Shown here piece after piece: positions 62,339 to 64,000 of a DNA stretch of 64,000 bases. A program made the position numbers and the translations under genes. The notes beneath the pieces are model-generated. The model searched no databases and was not told where the DNA came from. It was given only the letters and a program-made list of their open reading frames with translations. Within the stretch, counting starts at the first letter, position 1. Every line of letters starts with the position of its first letter. Source of the DNA: Cellulomonas telluris (GTDB lineage: Bacteria > Actinomycetota > Actinomycetes > Actinomycetales > Cellulomonadaceae); the NCBI RefSeq assembly GCF_004886325.1, contig NZ_QXFN01000004.1:496001-560000 (forward strand). The letters run 5' to 3'.

Positions 62339-64000
62339 TCAGCCCGAGCGGCGGCGACGCAGGCCGAGCAGGGCGGCGCCGGCGGCGACCGCGGTGAGGG
62401 CGGCGAGCAGGGCCAGCCCCGGGTCGGTGCCGGTGACGGGGAGCCGGCGTGCACGCCCCCGGTCGGACGGGTCGTCCCCGGCCGCCGCGGGTGGCGGGTC
62501 CGTGGACGGCGGCGGTTCGGTCGAGGGTGTCGTCGGGGACGGTGCGGGCGTCGGCGGCGGGCCCGCGACGAGGAGCACCTGGGCCGTGTCCGCGTCGTTG
62601 GCCGGGACGGGGTCGTCGCCGGCCTGCGTCTCGACCCCCTCGACGGGCAGGACGTCCCCAGGGGCTCCGGAGACCGTGCCGACGACCCGGTACTCGACCT
62701 GCTCCCCCGGAGCGAGGTCCCCCACCGCGAAGGTGAGCGACCCGACGACCCCGTCGGGCGGCTGCGGCCGTCCGTCGGGCCACGCGACCGCCTCGCCCGA
62801 GTAGTCGGTGAAGCCCGGGGGCAGCTCGAGCGTGGCGACCACGTCGGACGCCGTGCTCGGGCCCTCGTTGCGGACGGTGGCGGTGAGCTCGGCGCGCTCG
62901 CCGGACGCACGGGTCTGGGACTCGGGCGTCAGGGTCAGGGAGACGTCGGCGAGGCCCGTCGCGACGGCGCACACCTGCGCCTCGTTGTCGGCGGCGTCGG
63001 GGTCGAGCGACCCGGAGCCGACGACCGCGTCGTTGCACAGCTCGTCGCCGACCTGGCCGGCGCCGACGGTGAACGTGACGAGCACCGACGCCGACTGGCC
63101 CACCCCGAGCGTGCCGACCGGGCAGCGGACGATCGTCTCCGTGTCCCCCGCGGTCGTGGTGTGCGGCTCGGGCGGCGGGCACGCCTGCCCGCCCTCGACG
63201 CCGGCCGCCACGAACGTCATGCCGTCGGGCACGTTGTCGGAGACGACGACGCTCTCGGCGACGGACGGACCGTCGTTCGTGACGGTGAGCCGCCACGTCG
63301 CAGGCGCCCCGGCGACCATCGGGTCCGGCTCGACGAGCTCCTTGGTGACCCGCATGTCCGAGACGTGCTGCACCAGGACGGTCTGGCCGGTCGTGTTGTC
63401 CTCGAGGGTGGTCTCCGGGGTCTGCGAGCGGATCACCGACTCGCCCGAGTACTCCCCTCCCGGGGTGTCGCCGGGCACGTGCATGACGACGACGTTGGTC
63501 GCCGAGCCGCCGGGCTCCCACTGCGCACCCGGCGTTGCCGGCTCGCAGTGCAGCACGTACCGGAAGTCCTCCCACGGGACGGAGCGCGGGTCGGCGGGCG
63601 GCTGCCGGTTCCAGGTGCAGTCGTTGAGCGGCACGTCGACGCTGACGGGGACGAAGCCGGGCGGGAACGTCGTGTCCGCGGTGGTGCCGACCGCCGTCGA
63701 CGGGCCGTTGTTGACGGAGAACGCCGTGAACGTGACGTCCTGGCCGGCCGCCGGTGTCGTGGTGGACACCGACGACGAGATGGCGAGGTTGGTCAGGCGC
63801 GCGACCGTGACGTCGGCCGTGGTCGTGTTGTCGGTCGGGTCGGCCTCGTTCGCCAGCAGTCCGACCGTGGCCGTGTTGGTGTACGTCCCCGGGGCGAGCG
63901 TCGGGTCGGTGGTGGCGACGACGTGGACGGACGCCTGCCCGCGGGCGTCCACCTCCCCGAGCCGGCAGCGGAACTCCTCACCGGGGCCGTCGGGCACCAC
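62339..64000 (-). CDS. LPXTG-anchored DUF11 surface protein, C-terminal part
   Basis: The N-terminal part lies beyond the right edge; 553 residues are visible. At least three DUF11-type beta repeats of about 130 residues are visible (starts near LTNLAISSSVS, MRVTKELVEPDP, LADVSLTLTPES). After them come a Pro/Thr/Ser-rich spacer (PPPTPAPSPTTPSTEPPPS), the sortase signal LPVTG, a hydrophobic helix (LALLAALTAVAAGAALLGL) and RRRRSG. It is probably a sortase-anchored cell-wall protein. No sortase gene is in the window. Its ligand is unknown. Confidence 0.9.
   Translation of the reverse strand: MVPDGPGEEFRCRLGEVDARGQASVHVVATTDPTLAPGTYTNTATVGLLANEADPTDNTTTADVTVARLTNLAISSSVSTTTPAAGQDVTFTAFSVNNGPSTAVGTTADTTFPPGFVPVSVDVPLNDCTWNRQPPADPRSVPWEDFRYVLHCEPATPGAQWEPGGSATNVVVMHVPGDTPGGEYSGESVIRSQTPETTLEDNTTGQTVLVQHVSDMRVTKELVEPDPMVAGAPATWRLTVTNDGPSVAESVVVSDNVPDGMTFVAAGVEGGQACPPPEPHTTTAGDTETIVRCPVGTLGVGQSASVLVTFTVGAGQVGDELCNDAVVGSGSLDPDAADNEAQVCAVATGLADVSLTLTPESQTRASGERAELTATVRNEGPSTASDVVATLELPPGFTDYSGEAVAWPDGRPQPPDGVVGSLTFAVGDLAPGEQVEYRVVGTVSGAPGDVLPVEGVETQAGDDPVPANDADTAQVLLVAGPPPTPAPSPTTPSTEPPPSTDPPPAAAGDDPSDRGRARRLPVTGTDPGLALLAALTAVAAGAALLGLRRRRSG

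Noticed and set aside
57468..62804. A 1778-codon open plus-strand frame opposite thrS and nadE
   Set aside because: Its translation is repetitive Arg/Val/His/Gly/Asp sequence produced by GC-rich codons on the other strand. The minus strand encodes well-known proteins over the same stretch.

Overview
The window is chromosomal DNA from a very GC-rich Gram-positive actinobacterium. The evidence is very high G+C, frequent GTG starts, one gene on TTG, stop/start overlaps of the GTGA and ATGA type, and a gene order shared with mycobacteria and streptomycetes. Phosphatidylinositol-mannoside genes, a bifunctional Rel, an LPXTG wall protein and a type IV pilus locus without outer-membrane genes fit Actinobacteria. 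Within these a Cellulomonas-like member of the Micrococcales is my best guess, by inference only. No rRNA, tRNA, CRISPR array, insertion sequence, prophage or plasmid gene was seen. No gene-free stretch exceeds about 260 bases. Nearly all genes are on the minus strand.

Region 1 (1-4.5 kb): the C-terminal part of a GGDEF-EAL protein runs toward efp-nusB, followed by a SatD-like regulator with a small membrane protein, and a DUF559/AbiEi-type nuclease gene broken by a one-base frameshift. Region 2 (4.5-26.6 kb): aroB-aroK-aroC, then an eleven-gene type IV pilus locus read pilB-pilT-pilC-pilA-three minor pilins-pilD-pilM-pilN-pilO, then aroE-mltG-ruvX-alaS and two small membrane-anchored proteins. 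The pilus genes sit inside a shikimate/alaS neighbourhood that is otherwise conserved in actinobacteria. Region 3 (26.7-38.1 kb): rpsD, rarA, an MMPL exporter, a GNAT protein, aspS, a radical SAM gene behind a perfect LexA box, an unknown gene, hisS and a metallo-beta-lactamase-fold hydrolase. Region 4 (38.3-50.8 kb): a membrane-anchored cyclophilin and a DUF349 protein with 33-bp tandem repeats, an AbiEi-like gene, rel, apt, secF-secD-yajC and ruvB-ruvA-ruvC. Region 5 (50.9-64 kb): yebC, pdxT, a NUDIX gene, pdxS, a LemA-like gene, pimA, a PIM acyltransferase, pgsA, a HIT gene and thrS, then nadE and the C-terminal part of a large LPXTG-anchored DUF11 protein that runs off the right edge.

Functional links: the pilus locus encodes everything expected for a single-membrane type IV pilus with retraction. 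Its PilB carries an MshEN-type N-terminus that may sense cyclic di-GMP, and the GGDEF-EAL protein lies about 6.5 kb from the nearest pilus gene. The aro genes form a chorismate pathway block. HIT, PgsA, acyltransferase and PimA form a phosphatidylinositol-mannoside block. PdxS and PdxT make pyridoxal phosphate. RuvABC and the radical SAM gene share LexA-type boxes. Stem-loops with long GC arms and no U tract mark most operon ends, and several lie between cotranscribed genes (pilA/minor pilins, pilD/pilM, yajC/secD), where they probably adjust relative expression.
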